In this document: positions 34,271-45,200 of the stretch, in pieces | Position numbering within the stretch: the first letter of the stretch is position 1 | How the letters are laid out: every line of letters begins with the position of its first letter | NCBI GenBank assembly: GCA_945883335.1 | Contig: CAMCXI010000006.1 | Location: 25,343 to 89,342, forward strand | DNA from: Candidatus Methylopumilus universalis | GTDB lineage: Bacteria; Pseudomonadota; Gammaproteobacteria; Burkholderiales; Methylophilaceae | Length of the DNA stretch: 64,000 bases | Reading direction: 5' to 3' | Position numbers and translations under genes: made by a program | The notes under the pieces: model-generated | What the model was told of the DNA's origin: nothing | What the model saw: the letters and a program-made list of their open reading frames with translations, nothing else | The model's database searches: none

Positions 34271-37200
34271 ATGCAGTTTTCCTTAGCCATTCCGGCACAA
34301 GGCAGCACCAAGAAAATAGACAAGACCTGCGCTGGTTTAGATAGCGCTGCGCTTGCTCAATTGGCGCTTGAATTAAGCGCCAGTAACAGGAAAACCCCGC
34401 TCACCATCATCACTGCCAATGCCTTTGATGCACAGCGCCTGCTTGAAGAAATTCCATGGTTTGCACCTAGCCTAGTCGTCAATCTATTGCCTGACTGGGA
34501 AACACTACCTTACGACCATTTTTCACCGCATCCTGATTTAATTTCCGAGCGTTTATCCACGCTCTACCAAATTAGCCAAAACAATTGCGATGTAGTCATC
34601 GTCCCAGCAGGCACGGCGATGATTCAATTACCCCCCATGGCTTATCTAGCTGCTAATACTTTCATGCTCAAAAAAGGGCAAAAGCTAGATTTAGAAGCTC
34701 TAAGAAAACAATGCGCCGAAGCGGGCTACCATCATGTGAGCCAAGTAGTGAGCCCTGGTGAATTTAGTGTGCGCGGCGGCTTAGTCGATTTATTTCCTAT
34801 GGGGAGCGGCTTGCCCTTCCGTTTAGATTTATTTGACGATGAAATCGAGACCATCCGTACCTTTGATGTCGATACGCAGCGCAGTCTTTATCCTGTCCCT
34901 GAAATTCGTCTTTTACCTGCGCGTGAATTTCCTTTAGACGAAAAAGGCATCGCCCTATTTAGACAAAATTTTCGTGAGCATTTTGAAGGTGACCCTTCAC
35001 GAAGCCGCATCTACAAAGATGTCAGCAAGGGCGTGGCAAGTGGCGGCATTGAATGGTATTTACCGCTGTTTTTCGAAAAGACGGCTACCCTACTTGATTA
35101 CTTACCTGAAAAAACCGTGCTCTGCATGCACGGCAATCTGGATAATGCCGCACAAAACTTTTGGTTTGAAGCGCAATCACGATATCGCTTACTAGCGCAT
35201 GATGTTGAACGCCCGATTCTGACCCCTGAAACCTTACTCATTAAAGCAGATGCGTTTTTTAGCCAAACCCATCACTACCCTCGCCTCACCATCAATCACG
35301 ACGAGGCCATTTCTGGATTGCCAGAGCTTGATATTGAGCGCCGCGCAGAAAAGCCACTGCATAAACTAGAAACCTTTATCAAAGGCTTTAAAGGCCGCAT
35401 ATTGATTGCCGCTGAAAGCCTAGGACGCCGCGAAACCATTTTGCAACTACTCACAGACCAAGGGATTAAACCTGCACTTTGTGAAAACTGGGAAGACTTC
35501 AACACCAGCAACGCTAAGTTTATGCTAGGTGTCACCACGCTGCATAGCGGCTTTCAATACAAAGATGTGGCTATCATCACAGAGGCTGAGCTATACGCCG
35601 CCACAGTTCGTCAGCAGCGTCGCCGTGAAAAAGAAAAAGCCCGCAGTACTGAGGGCATGCTTAAAGATTTGTCCGAGCTACGCGAGAACGACCCTGTCGT
35701 CCACGAACAACATGGGGTTGGGCGTTACCGGGGCCTCATTAACTTAGACTTTGGCGAAGGCGAAACCGAGTTTTTGCTCTTGGAATATGCTGGCGACGAT
35801 AAGCTTTATGTACCCGTGTCACAGCTATTTCTTATTTCACGTTACTCAGGTGGGCCACCAGAATCTGCACCACTTCACAGATTAGGTTCTGGTAACTGGG
35901 AAAAAGCCAAGAAAAAAGCTCTGAAACAAATTCGCGATACCGCCGCAGAATTGCTGAATCTTTATGCGCAGCGTGCTGCGCGCAAAGGCCATGCCTTTAC
36001 CTTAAGCCTGCATGATTATGAAACCTTCGCTGAGGGCTTTCCTTTTGAGGAGACGCCTGATCAGCTTTCCGCGATTGAAGCAGTCATTAGCGATATGCAA
36101 TCAGGCAGGCCAATGGATAGGTTGGTGTGTGGTGATGTCGGCTTTGGTAAAACAGAAGTGGCGTTACGCGCCGCCTTTGTTGCTGTCATGGGGGGGCGTC
36201 AGGTTGCTGTGTTAGTTCCAACGACACTCCTTGCTGAACAACATTACCAAAATTTTAGCGACCGATTTGCCGAATGGCCGATTAAAGTGGCTGAGATTTC
36301 TCGCTTCCGCACCGCAAAAGAGCAAGCCGAAGCGCTTAAAGGCTTGGCTGACGGTAGCATCGATATCATTATCGGCACGCATCGTTTAATCTCAAAAGAC
36401 GTGAAGTTTGATAATTTAGGTTTGGTGATTTTGGATGAGGAACACCGCTTTGGTGTGCGTCAAAAAGAACAGCTGAAAGCCCTGCGTGCAGAAGTCGACG
36501 TGCTAACCCTCACCGCCACGCCGATTCCACGCACACTTAGCATGGCGATGGAAGGCTTGCGCGAATTTAGTGTGATTACCACGCCACCACAAAAACGCTT
36601 AGCGATTAAAACATTTGCAACAGATTACTCCGAAGGCATTATCCGTGAAGCGGTGATGCGTGAATTCAAACGCGGTGGTCAAGTCTATTTCTTACATAAT
36701 GAAGTGGATACCATTCAATCGATGCGTGAAAAGCTAGAGCGCATTTTGCCTGAAGCGCGCATTAGTATTGCACACGGCCAATTACGCGAACGTGAGCTAG
36801 AACATGTGATGCGAGACTTCTACCATCAACGTTCTAATTTATTGCTTTGTACCACCATTATTGAAACTGGCATTGACGTACCAACCGCCAACACGATTAT
36901 TATGAATCGTGCGGATATGTTTGGCTTGGCACAGCTGCATCAATTACGTGGCCGCGTGGGTCGGTCGCATCACCAAGCCTATGCCTATTTACTCACTGAG
37001 CCTAACCGCAAAATTACACCACAAGCGCAAAAGCGTTTAGATGCGATTCAATTACTCGAAGACTTAGGCGCAGGCTTCCACCTTGCCATGCACGATTTGG
37101 AGATTCGCGGTGCAGGTGAACTCCTTGGCGACTCACAAAGTGGCGAGATGCAAGAGATCGGATTTCACCTCTATTCAGAAATGCTATCTCACGCTGTGAA

Positions 37201-37678
37201 GCGTCTTAAAGAAGGTAAAGAGCCAGATTTATCAGCGCCACTGGGCGTCACCACAGAGATTAATTTGCACACACCTGCTTTACTGACAAATGCGTATTGT
37301 CCTGACGTGCATGAACGCTTGGTGCTCTACAAACGCCTTGCCAACTGCGTCAACGATGATGAGCTAGATACCATGCAAGAAGAACTGATTGATCGCTTTG
37401 GCTTACTCCCAGAGCAAGGTGAAGCATTGATGGCCTGTCATCGTTTGCGAGTTGCGGCTAAACCGCTTGGCATTATTAAGATTGATGCAAGCGATAGCGC
37501 AGTTCAATTACAATTTAGTCAGCATGCGGATCTAGACCCAACCAAGTTAATTGCACTTCTTCAACGTGATCGCCGTTGCCGCATGAACGGCCCAGATAAA
37601 TTACGCATTACCGTGGCTTATGGTGAGATTGTTCACCGAGCTGATTTCATTAAAAACATCATGAAAGAGTTTATTTAG
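34271..37678 (+). CDS. mfd: Transcription-repair coupling factor
   Basis: VHEQHGVGRYRGLINLDFGEGETEFLLLEYAGDDKLYVPVSQL; RLVCGDVGFGKTEVALRAAF; DEEHRFGVRQKEQLK. Confidence 0.98.
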   Translation: MQFSLAIPAQGSTKKIDKTCAGLDSAALAQLALELSASNRKTPLTIITANAFDAQRLLEEIPWFAPSLVVNLLPDWETLPYDHFSPHPDLISERLSTLYQISQNNCDVVIVPAGTAMIQLPPMAYLAANTFMLKKGQKLDLEALRKQCAEAGYHHVSQVVSPGEFSVRGGLVDLFPMGSGLPFRLDLFDDEIETIRTFDVDTQRSLYPVPEIRLLPAREFPLDEKGIALFRQNFREHFEGDPSRSRIYKDVSKGVASGGIEWYLPLFFEKTATLLDYLPEKTVLCMHGNLDNAAQNFWFEAQSRYRLLAHDVERPILTPETLLIKADAFFSQTHHYPRLTINHDEAISGLPELDIERRAEKPLHKLETFIKGFKGRILIAAESLGRRETILQLLTDQGIKPALCENWEDFNTSNAKFMLGVTTLHSGFQYKDVAIITEAELYAATVRQQRRREKEKARSTEGMLKDLSELRENDPVVHEQHGVGRYRGLINLDFGEGETEFLLLEYAGDDKLYVPVSQLFLISRYSGGPPESAPLHRLGSGNWEKAKKKALKQIRDTAAELLNLYAQRAARKGHAFTLSLHDYETFAEGFPFEETPDQLSAIEAVISDMQSGRPMDRLVCGDVGFGKTEVALRAAFVAVMGGRQVAVLVPTTLLAEQHYQNFSDRFAEWPIKVAEISRFRTAKEQAEALKGLADGSIDIIIGTHRLISKDVKFDNLGLVILDEEHRFGVRQKEQLKALRAEVDVLTLTATPIPRTLSMAMEGLREFSVITTPPQKRLAIKTFATDYSEGIIREAVMREFKRGGQVYFLHNEVDTIQSMREKLERILPEARISIAHGQLRERELEHVMRDFYHQRSNLLLCTTIIETGIDVPTANTIIMNRADMFGLAQLHQLRGRVGRSHHQAYAYLLTEPNRKITPQAQKRLDAIQLLEDLGAGFHLAMHDLEIRGAGELLGDSQSGEMQEIGFHLYSEMLSHAVKRLKEGKEPDLSAPLGVTTEINLHTPALLTNAYCPDVHERLVLYKRLANCVNDDELDTMQEELIDRFGLLPEQGEALMACHRLRVAAKPLGIIKIDASDSAVQLQFSQHADLDPTKLIALLQRDRRCRMNGPDKLRITVAYGEIVHRADFIKNIMKEFI

Positions 37679-37779
37679 TAATAGTATTATTATAAATTCA
37701 ATAGTTTATATATTGTGTGTAACATTTGAGTAATTAAATTTTTAATAAGCATCTGATTTACATGTAAAATATTATCTAA

Positions 37780-37804
37780 AAAAAAAGCCACCATAGGGTG
37801 GCTT
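37780..37804 (-). terminator. Intrinsic terminator on the minus strand
   Basis: Minus strand GCCACCCTATGGTGGC followed by a run of T. Confidence 0.65.
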
Positions 37805-37817
37805 CTCTAGTTCTTGC

Positions 37818-37886
37818 TTATTCAGCTTCTTCGTTTTCTTGCTTTATTTCTTTTTCAGCAGGCGGGGCAGTCCACAGCAAGATGAA
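37818..37886 (-). pseudogene. Possible C-terminal gene remnant (ILLWTAPPAEKEIKQENEEAE*)
   Basis: Short in-frame minus-strand segment ending in TAA just before a minus-strand terminator; in-frame TAA immediately upstream. Confidence 0.35.
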
Positions 37887-38000
37887 TTAGCCCAGATTTG
37901 ATAGAAGAATCGGACTATTAAATAGTTGAACTTTTTATTGACTTAAATAATCCTAATTATTGATAGAATGCTATTATCTATCAAGCATAACGTGTTAATT

Positions 38001-38026
38001 GAGCGCCAACTAGGCGCTCTTTTTTT
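38001..38026 (+). terminator. Terminator-like hairpin in the nhaA leader
   Basis: GAGCGCC-AACTA-GGCGCTC followed by T7, 30 bp before the nhaA ATG. Confidence 0.75.
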
Positions 38027-38055
38027 GCTCATCAATTACTTAGCAAAGGTACTTA

Positions 38056-39210
38056 ATGATTAATAGTCGCTTTCAACTATCTGACACCTTCAATCAATTT
38101 TTTGAATCAGAAAAATCAGGTGGTTTAGCACTTATTGCGGTCACCCTCATTTCACTTTTTTTGGCAAACTCATCAATTGGCGCCAGCTATGTGAACTTTT
38201 GGGATAGCAAGCTATTAGGCTTAAGTATCTCAGAATGGATTAACGATGGCTTGATGGCAATATTTTTCCTGCTGATTGGTTTGGAACTGGAGCGTGAAAT
38301 ATATACAGGTGAATTATCAAGCCCAAAGAATGCATCTTTACCTTTCTTTGCCGCCTTGGGTGGCATGATTATTCCTGCTGTCATCCACTACTTTTTTAAC
38401 TATGGCACACCTACGCAAGATGGTGCTGGCATACCTATGGCTACTGACATTGCCTTTGCGTTGGGCGTATTGGCATTACTCGGAAACAAAACACCACCAG
38501 CACTGAAGGTCTTTGTTGTAGCTTTTGCTGTGATTGACGACTTAGGTGCGATTGTAGTGATTGGCATGTTTTATTCTCATGATGTTTTTGCTTACTACCT
38601 TCTCGCTGCGATGGCAGTTTGGGTAGGTCTCATAGTGCTTAACAATCGTCGTGTCATGTCTCTATATCCTTATGTGCTTGGTGGCATCTTGCTTTGGTTC
38701 TTAATGCTTAAATCAGGCGTACATCCAACTATCGCAGGCGTTATGCTCGCTTTCGCTATTCCATTTACCAGTCAACTTAAAGAGCAGACATCACCCTCTT
38801 ATAAGTTAGAAAAAATACTCCACAAACCAGCTGCTTTTTTAATTTTGCCACTATTCGCATTAGCCAATACAGCGATAATCTTTGAAGGAAATTTATCTGA
38901 TTACATCAACACAGCGAACTTTGTTGGAATTTCGTTAGGATTGATTATCGGTAAGCCTCTTGGCGTTATGCTTTTCAGCTTTATTGGAATTACGCTAGGC
39001 TTTTCTAAGCTACCCGCTGGAGTGAAATGGAGTCACTTATTAGGTGCTGGCATTTTGGGTGGTATCGGTTTTACGATGTCGATATTCATTACCAACTTAG
39101 CATTCCAAGATTTACAAACAACCATCAACGCTTCAAAAATAGCCATTATGTTTGCGTCTTTGACCGCAGGATTAATTGGTTTTATATGGCTAAAATACAG
39201 AACTAGTTAA
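38056..39210 (+). CDS. nhaA: Na+/H+ antiporter NhaA
   Basis: MATDIAFALGVLALLG; FAVIDDLGAIVVIGMFYS; GILGGIGFTMSIFITNLAF. Confidence 0.97.
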   Translation: MINSRFQLSDTFNQFFESEKSGGLALIAVTLISLFLANSSIGASYVNFWDSKLLGLSISEWINDGLMAIFFLLIGLELEREIYTGELSSPKNASLPFFAALGGMIIPAVIHYFFNYGTPTQDGAGIPMATDIAFALGVLALLGNKTPPALKVFVVAFAVIDDLGAIVVIGMFYSHDVFAYYLLAAMAVWVGLIVLNNRRVMSLYPYVLGGILLWFLMLKSGVHPTIAGVMLAFAIPFTSQLKEQTSPSYKLEKILHKPAAFLILPLFALANTAIIFEGNLSDYINTANFVGISLGLIIGKPLGVMLFSFIGITLGFSKLPAGVKWSHLLGAGILGGIGFTMSIFITNLAFQDLQTTINASKIAIMFASLTAGLIGFIWLKYRTS

Positions 39211-39223
39211 TGGGAGGAAAATC

Positions 39224-39598
39224 ATGAAGTCTGAACTCATAACATTGGCATCACTTTTACTTTTGGTTTTTTCACCCAAAATTGCTTACGCAGAATTGCT
39301 GACCTTTGAATGTGTTTTCACTGAGTATTCAGATGAACGAGGTAAACACAATTACAGCAAAGCGCATACCTTTAAGATTTTTTGGGATAAAGCAATAAAC
39401 AAAGCCTCTCAACAAACAAAATACAAATCGGTAAATCTTAGGGTAGCGGATGGGCAAGATATGGTAAGTTTTATTGATACAGCTAGTAATGGCGATGTTG
39501 TGGTTACATCAATATATAAGATAAAAGCTATGGCAGTCCAAAGTCGGAATGTTTTTGCTTTTCCCTCACAAGCATATGGTCAATGCGCTATTGACTAG
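39224..39598 (+). CDS. Exported hypothetical protein
   Basis: Signal peptide MKSELITLASLLLLVFSPKIAYA; 124 aa. Confidence 0.6.
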   Translation: MKSELITLASLLLLVFSPKIAYAELLTFECVFTEYSDERGKHNYSKAHTFKIFWDKAINKASQQTKYKSVNLRVADGQDMVSFIDTASNGDVVVTSIYKIKAMAVQSRNVFAFPSQAYGQCAID

Positions 39599-39665
39599 CA
39601 AACTTGAATCATGAAATTAAAAACAGCATTACTGGTGGCAATAATAACTATATTTTTAGTAACGA

Positions 39666-40175
39666 TTGGACTTCCCAAAGTTTCTGAAATCTCCATTAAA
39701 AACTTTCAAAAGAATCAGCTCTAATTTTTCAATGTCTAGAAATCATCCAATTTTATTTAAAAAACGTCATCACAAAGGTATGGATTTCGCAGCAAAAGCA
39801 GGTACAGAAGTAATGGCTGTTGCAGATGGAAAAGTTTTGGTTAAAGGACATTTAGGATCTTTCGGTAATTTAATATCTCTTTCTCATGAAAATAACAAAG
39901 AGACTCGGTATGGTCATTTATTGAAATTTTCACCAAATATTAAAATTGGCGACAAATTTAAAAAGGGTCAAGTGATAGGGTATGTAGGCATTACAGGATT
40001 AGCAACAGCACCTCACCTGCACTTCGAGTTTATTCAGAATGGAAAGCAGATCGACCCAAGAAAAATGCTCTCTGCAAAATACATATTTGATGTTGTTGAG
40101 AAGAAGAAATTTGATGAAAGTGTATCAAAATATTTTGAAGTAATTGATAACTTTAAAAGTTTCCAAAATATCTAA
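39666..40175 (+). CDS. M23-family peptidase domain, likely frameshifted at the N-terminus
   Basis: RISSNFSMSRNHPILFKKRHHKGMDFAAKAGTEVMAVADGKV...ATAPHLHFEF; no good start in this frame; an adjacent frame from 39611 supplies a TM/signal segment. Confidence 0.8.
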   Translation: MDFPKFLKSPLKTFKRISSNFSMSRNHPILFKKRHHKGMDFAAKAGTEVMAVADGKVLVKGHLGSFGNLISLSHENNKETRYGHLLKFSPNIKIGDKFKKGQVIGYVGITGLATAPHLHFEFIQNGKQIDPRKMLSAKYIFDVVEKKKFDESVSKYFEVIDNFKSFQNI

Positions 40176-40177
40176 AT

Positions 40178-41323
40178 TTAAGTCAAATCGAATTTGTATG
40201 GCTTTGGTAGTACCCATATTGGAATAAGCGTTGAAATACATGCGTAAATTAAAAGCCCCCCAAACAAGTCATCAGTTAGATCAAATCTTTCGTGAAGTAT
40301 TGTAGAAATAACTAAAGTGAAAATTAGGGTTGGTGTTAAAGCTGCGGAAACTCTAAAAGCACTTATCCATTGATCTCCGTGCATAATTACTCGTTGAATA
40401 GTAACTGATGCTATTCTTAGTGGAATTAACACGGCTGATATGGCTAAGCCTAGCCATAGGGCACTGAAGTTGAATGCACCATGTGGCACTTTCATACCAC
40501 TATAAAAAAAATAAAATGGAACAAAGAAAGTTGCAAAAAGTTTTACTGCATTAAGATTATTTTCAGAGGCTAAATTTGGTAGTCTTTCTCTTAATTGGCT
40601 GGCAACTATACCGGCAATAAAAGCGCCTACAAGGTAATAAACACCAATTTGTTTAGTGATGTATGCAGCAATAATTCCAACCACTATTAACAGTGAAAAT
40701 TCAGAGTTGGGAGCATAGGGGATTACATATTTATTTAGGAGTATAAAAAGGACGGGTAATCCAAAAATAATTAGTAAAAGAATCCCCATCGAGAAAGATA
40801 GGGTATTTAAGCTTTCAGATTTCAATATAAAAAAAAGTAGAGATAGGGCAAGAATCTCTCCCGCAATTGCTTTACTTGTAACCCAAAAACGCTCTTGCGA
40901 ATTCAAACCAATTGTTGGCAGAGAATCCAAAATGAAACCAGTTGATGGTGTTAATACAGCCAAAGCTATTAATCCAGATGTCTGCCAAGTTAAATTGAAA
41001 AAGTGAACTCCTATCCAAACCCATAAAGCTAAGATTAAGCTCCGTATAAGTAAGTGACTTATTAAAGCTTTTGCGGAAACTTTAAGGCTGGAAACATTTA
41101 CTTCAAGCCCAGCAAAAAGAAAAAGAGATGAAATACCTAGTATTGCTAATAAACCTATAACAGGGTCCTGAATATATTCTATTGAAGCAAAGCTTACTAA
41201 GATCCCGAGCCCAAAAGATGTAAGTGGAGCGGGCACTTTAAATCTCTGAATTATTTTAGGTATTAGAATTATTGTAAGAATGACTGAGATATACATCAGT
41301 TGTGATCTAACAATTGCGTCCAT
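40178..41323 (-). CDS. Cation:proton antiporter (CPA2/KefB-like membrane domain)
   Basis: ~12 TM segments; SFGLGILVSF, LFLFAGLEVNVSSLK, VLTPSTGFILDSL, YYLVGAFIAGIVASQLRERL. Confidence 0.85.
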   Translation of the reverse strand: MDAIVRSQLMYISVILTIILIPKIIQRFKVPAPLTSFGLGILVSFASIEYIQDPVIGLLAILGISSLFLFAGLEVNVSSLKVSAKALISHLLIRSLILALWVWIGVHFFNLTWQTSGLIALAVLTPSTGFILDSLPTIGLNSQERFWVTSKAIAGEILALSLLFFILKSESLNTLSFSMGILLLIIFGLPVLFILLNKYVIPYAPNSEFSLLIVVGIIAAYITKQIGVYYLVGAFIAGIVASQLRERLPNLASENNLNAVKLFATFFVPFYFFYSGMKVPHGAFNFSALWLGLAISAVLIPLRIASVTIQRVIMHGDQWISAFRVSAALTPTLIFTLVISTILHERFDLTDDLFGGLLIYACISTLIPIWVLPKPYKFDLT

Positions 41324-41680
41324 TTTTTACTTTCATTAATATGTGAATCGACCCGTTTAAGTTAGAGACTTTTGCGGATGTACTTGCGTTCTTTTTCAAG
41401 CCATAATCGGAAATGCCAATAGTTGCCACGCTTGTATATAATCTCGTCATCAAAAATAAGCACTTAATCTAATTTAAAATGTTGTTTTTTAAGTGTCATA
41501 ATTTATGAAAGTTACACAAAAATTGGCAAAAAAATCTGCGCGTAACTTCCTGTGTAACTGTAAATTCAAAAACCTTAAAAATCAATAACTTTAAAATAGC
41601 GTGAAACTTTTGTGTAACTAAATTTTGCAATAAAATCATAAAGTTATTAATAATAAAATATAATGAAAGAGTTCATATAA

Positions 41681-42289
41681 ATGCTAGAAAAAATCATGGC
41701 AATTTTAGCCACTTGGATTATGGGCGTGATTTCTTCACTAGGTTACAGCGGCGTGATCTTGCTCATGGCGATCGAGTCTGCCTGCATTCCACTCCCTTCT
41801 GAAATCATCATGCCATTTGCTGGTTTTTTGGTGTTTAAGGGTGAAATGACCCTTTGGGGCGTTGCTTTGGCTGGCGCATTTGGCTGTGTCGTGGGCTCAA
41901 TTCCTGCTTACTATTTAGGCATGTACGGTGGCAGACCTTTAGTAGAAAAATATGGAAAATGGGTGCTTATTTCAGCCAAAGATTTAAATTGGGCAGACCA
42001 AGCTTTTGCAAAACACGGTGAGATTATTATTTTCATCGGCCGACTACTGCCCGCTGTCCGCACTTTTATTGCGTTCCCAGCAGGGGTAGCGCGGATGAAT
42101 ATGACGAAGTTTATTACTTACACGTTTGTGGGCTCACTGATTTGGTGCTACTTATTAGCGCTGGCGGGTTTTACTGCAGGTGAGCATTGGGAAAGCTTAA
42201 AAGAATATTTCCACGAGTTTCATTATCTAATTGCAGGCGCTGGCTTAATCTTTGTGATTTGGTACGTTAGAAGACACTTTAAGGAATAA
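41681..42289 (+). CDS. DedA-family membrane protein
   Basis: ESACIPLPSEIIMPFAGFLV; FIGRLLPAVRTFIAFPAGVARMN. Confidence 0.93.
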   Translation: MLEKIMAILATWIMGVISSLGYSGVILLMAIESACIPLPSEIIMPFAGFLVFKGEMTLWGVALAGAFGCVVGSIPAYYLGMYGGRPLVEKYGKWVLISAKDLNWADQAFAKHGEIIIFIGRLLPAVRTFIAFPAGVARMNMTKFITYTFVGSLIWCYLLALAGFTAGEHWESLKEYFHEFHYLIAGAGLIFVIWYVRRHFKE

Positions 42290-42293
42290 CAAG

Positions 42294-45200
42294 CTACAAA
42301 GTCACTAGCCGGCCAATACTCACAAAGTAAATCGCTAGCTGGATACTTAAACCCTCATCAGCAAACAAGACCGCATAGCCCTCAATCTGCTGACGGTAAG
42401 CTTGAGCGGCTTGCTTTAGATTGGCTTCATCAAGGCTATTTTTGAAAGTGATAGTTTTGTAATCGACGATCCAGCGCACGCCATCTTCAATAAACGTACA
42501 GTCGATAATTTTTTTACGCACCTGCGCTGTATCATCTCCAATACTTTCAATTTCAAGCTCATTACTTGCAGTCTCTCGGCTTTGCAATACCCATTGCCCA
42601 TGGGGACTTTGTAAGGTGGTTTTAAGCAAAGCCAATACTGCATCTGCACCCTGATTAGCAGCACTCATGGCATAGCTCTGCCCTGTAAACCAGCGTTGCA
42701 TCGCAAGCTTTAATGGCTCAAGCCGGCTTAAAGGCCAGGCATCCAAGCCTTGCTTCGCAATTAACTCCAAATAGCGATGTGTCAGCGTGCCAATATCAGC
42801 CTCCAAGACTAGAACGTCATCATTTTCGTCTTCATCCGATTTGCTGCCAGATTGAATGCCAGCTTGGCTTTGCTGAGTTTCATACGTGACTTCAGCTTGC
42901 AATAGACTTGGCACCGCTGGATGGCTTAACCGGACTAATTTAGGCACAAAGTCTTGAAGTTGGGTGCTTAATTGGCTGCCTGATTGCTTAGGGCGTTCGC
43001 TTTGTTCTCGCGCTAATTTCTCTTTGCTAAATTCACCTGCGACCACCGGCCACAAAATCTCTAGAAATGTATTTTTCTTAGGAAGAAATTCACCATCTTT
43101 ATTGGGGCTGACAGCGCCTAAAAGATGTAAACACCGCTCAGCACGAGTCACTGCAACATAAAGCACGCGGGCGTCTTCATAATCGGCACGCTGTTTTTCT
43201 AACGATTTTAAATAGTCATAGATGCTGACTTGCTCAGCTTTATTTTTGGATTTTGGAATGAATGGCGCAACCACTAAATCGACATCCGCAACGTCATCCT
43301 CATGAGACTCCCTCGCCACTTCTTCCCACATCAACAATGGCTGCTCGCCGCCGCCCGTGGTCTTATCCAGCCCCGGCAGAATAACCGTATCAAACTCCAA
43401 GCCTTTGGATTTATGGATGGTCATAAATTGCAAAGTATCAGGCGCTTTTGCATTGGGCGCGGCGTAGAGCTTTTCAACTTCAATTGCTAATTGTTCAGTC
43501 GAGAACTGCCCCGCCGTTTCCATCTTATCGATACGCTCAAAGAACGCTTGCACATCGCGCACATCGCCCACATCCCACAAACAAGCCGGGCCGCCTAACA
43601 TGAGCCATACGCCGTGCACCCAGCGGCTAGTTGCCATGCGGCCGCGATGGTGCAAAGCTTCTTGCATCACATCACGCACATGTAATAAACGCTGACGACC
43701 ATCCTCGCTTAATTTATTCACATGCACTTCATCATGCATTAAATCGAGGACGGTACGATATTGATCACGCCCCACAAGATGATGCAAATCCTCTAAACTC
43801 AAGCCGCACCAAGGCGCACGCAAAATAGCTAACCAATGCACCCGGTCAGCCCGTTGATGTAAGGCGTTCGTGAGCGAAAGTAAATCTTGCACGACTTGGC
43901 GATTAGCGAGCTCTTCAATCTCAACCGCTTGAAATGGAATATCAGAATGATTACGGCGAATCTCGGCTACCAGTGCATGCAAATGGCGACGGGCGCGCAC
44001 TAATACGGCGATTTTTCGCGTTGGATTTTCAGCCCAAGTGGCTTTAATAATCTCAATAATTTTGTTAGCTTCTTGCTGACGAACATCCGTCAACGCAACC
44101 CCCTCGTCAAGGTCTTCATCTGTATCACTTTGGATACTACCATCGAGCATGGCGTGCACTTTAACGCCAGCACCCGCTGGCGGACGCTCTTTAGGAACAA
44201 ACCTGCGATACTTAATTGCCCCTCTTGAAACACTATCTTCAGCAGGAAATACTTGTAAGAACGCATCATTCACCCATTTAATCACGTCCTCATGTGAGCG
44301 ATTGTTTCGCCAAAGCTTGAGCGGTGTTAGGGATAAATCGCCTATGCCATGTTTGAGAACACGCAAAAACAGACCAACGTTCGCTTTGCGGAAGCGATAG
44401 ATCGACTGCATTGGATCGCCCACTAAAAATAAGGTGCGTCCATCGCCATCCATCCAGCCTGCGGTAAGCTTTTCTAATAATTTAATTTGGGTTGGGCTGG
44501 TGTCTTGAAACTCATCAACCAGCAGATGCTTAATGCGGTAATCGAGCTTAAGTGCTAAATCGCTAGGCACATCCTCTGCGCCGCCAAGCGCAGATAAAGC
44601 ATTTTGAGAGATCTGGACAAAATCGACTTCTTTATTGCGCTGAAATGCCATCCAAAGTTCGGCTGAGGCGATTTTAAGCAGCTCAGCAAAGACAGCAACA
44701 ATCTCGCTACTTTGTGCATCATATTTTGGATTGGGTAAGCGTCGAACTTGAGTTATCGCTGCATCAGCGCCGGAAATTTGCTGTAACTCTCCCACAAACT
44801 TTTCAAACATATCTTTAAATGCTTGACCTGCTTCACCCGCAGGAAAGCCTTCCGTTTTAGTCACCCTAGCTCTAAATGTGCCTGAACCAGTTAGCAGAAG
44901 TTCCGCCACTGCCCGCCACATATCAAGCGCCTCTGGCTTAAAGGGAATTGGCGTTTCCCAGTCGCGTAACAAGGCAACGGCCTTATCGCAAGTGAGGTGA
45001 GAAGCTGCATAGCGTGCAATTGGCATCAAGGCTTCTTGCACGGCTTTAGTCATCACCGTCGCAAGGGCTTGCATATCGCCCATGACCAATTGATATAAAG
45101 CGGCTTCAGCTAATGAAGCGTCATTGTGGTTCAACACGTTCTCTTGCCATTGGTCGCGCTTGGCGAGCATGTCTGCGAGCAGTTCATTTAACTTGCTATG

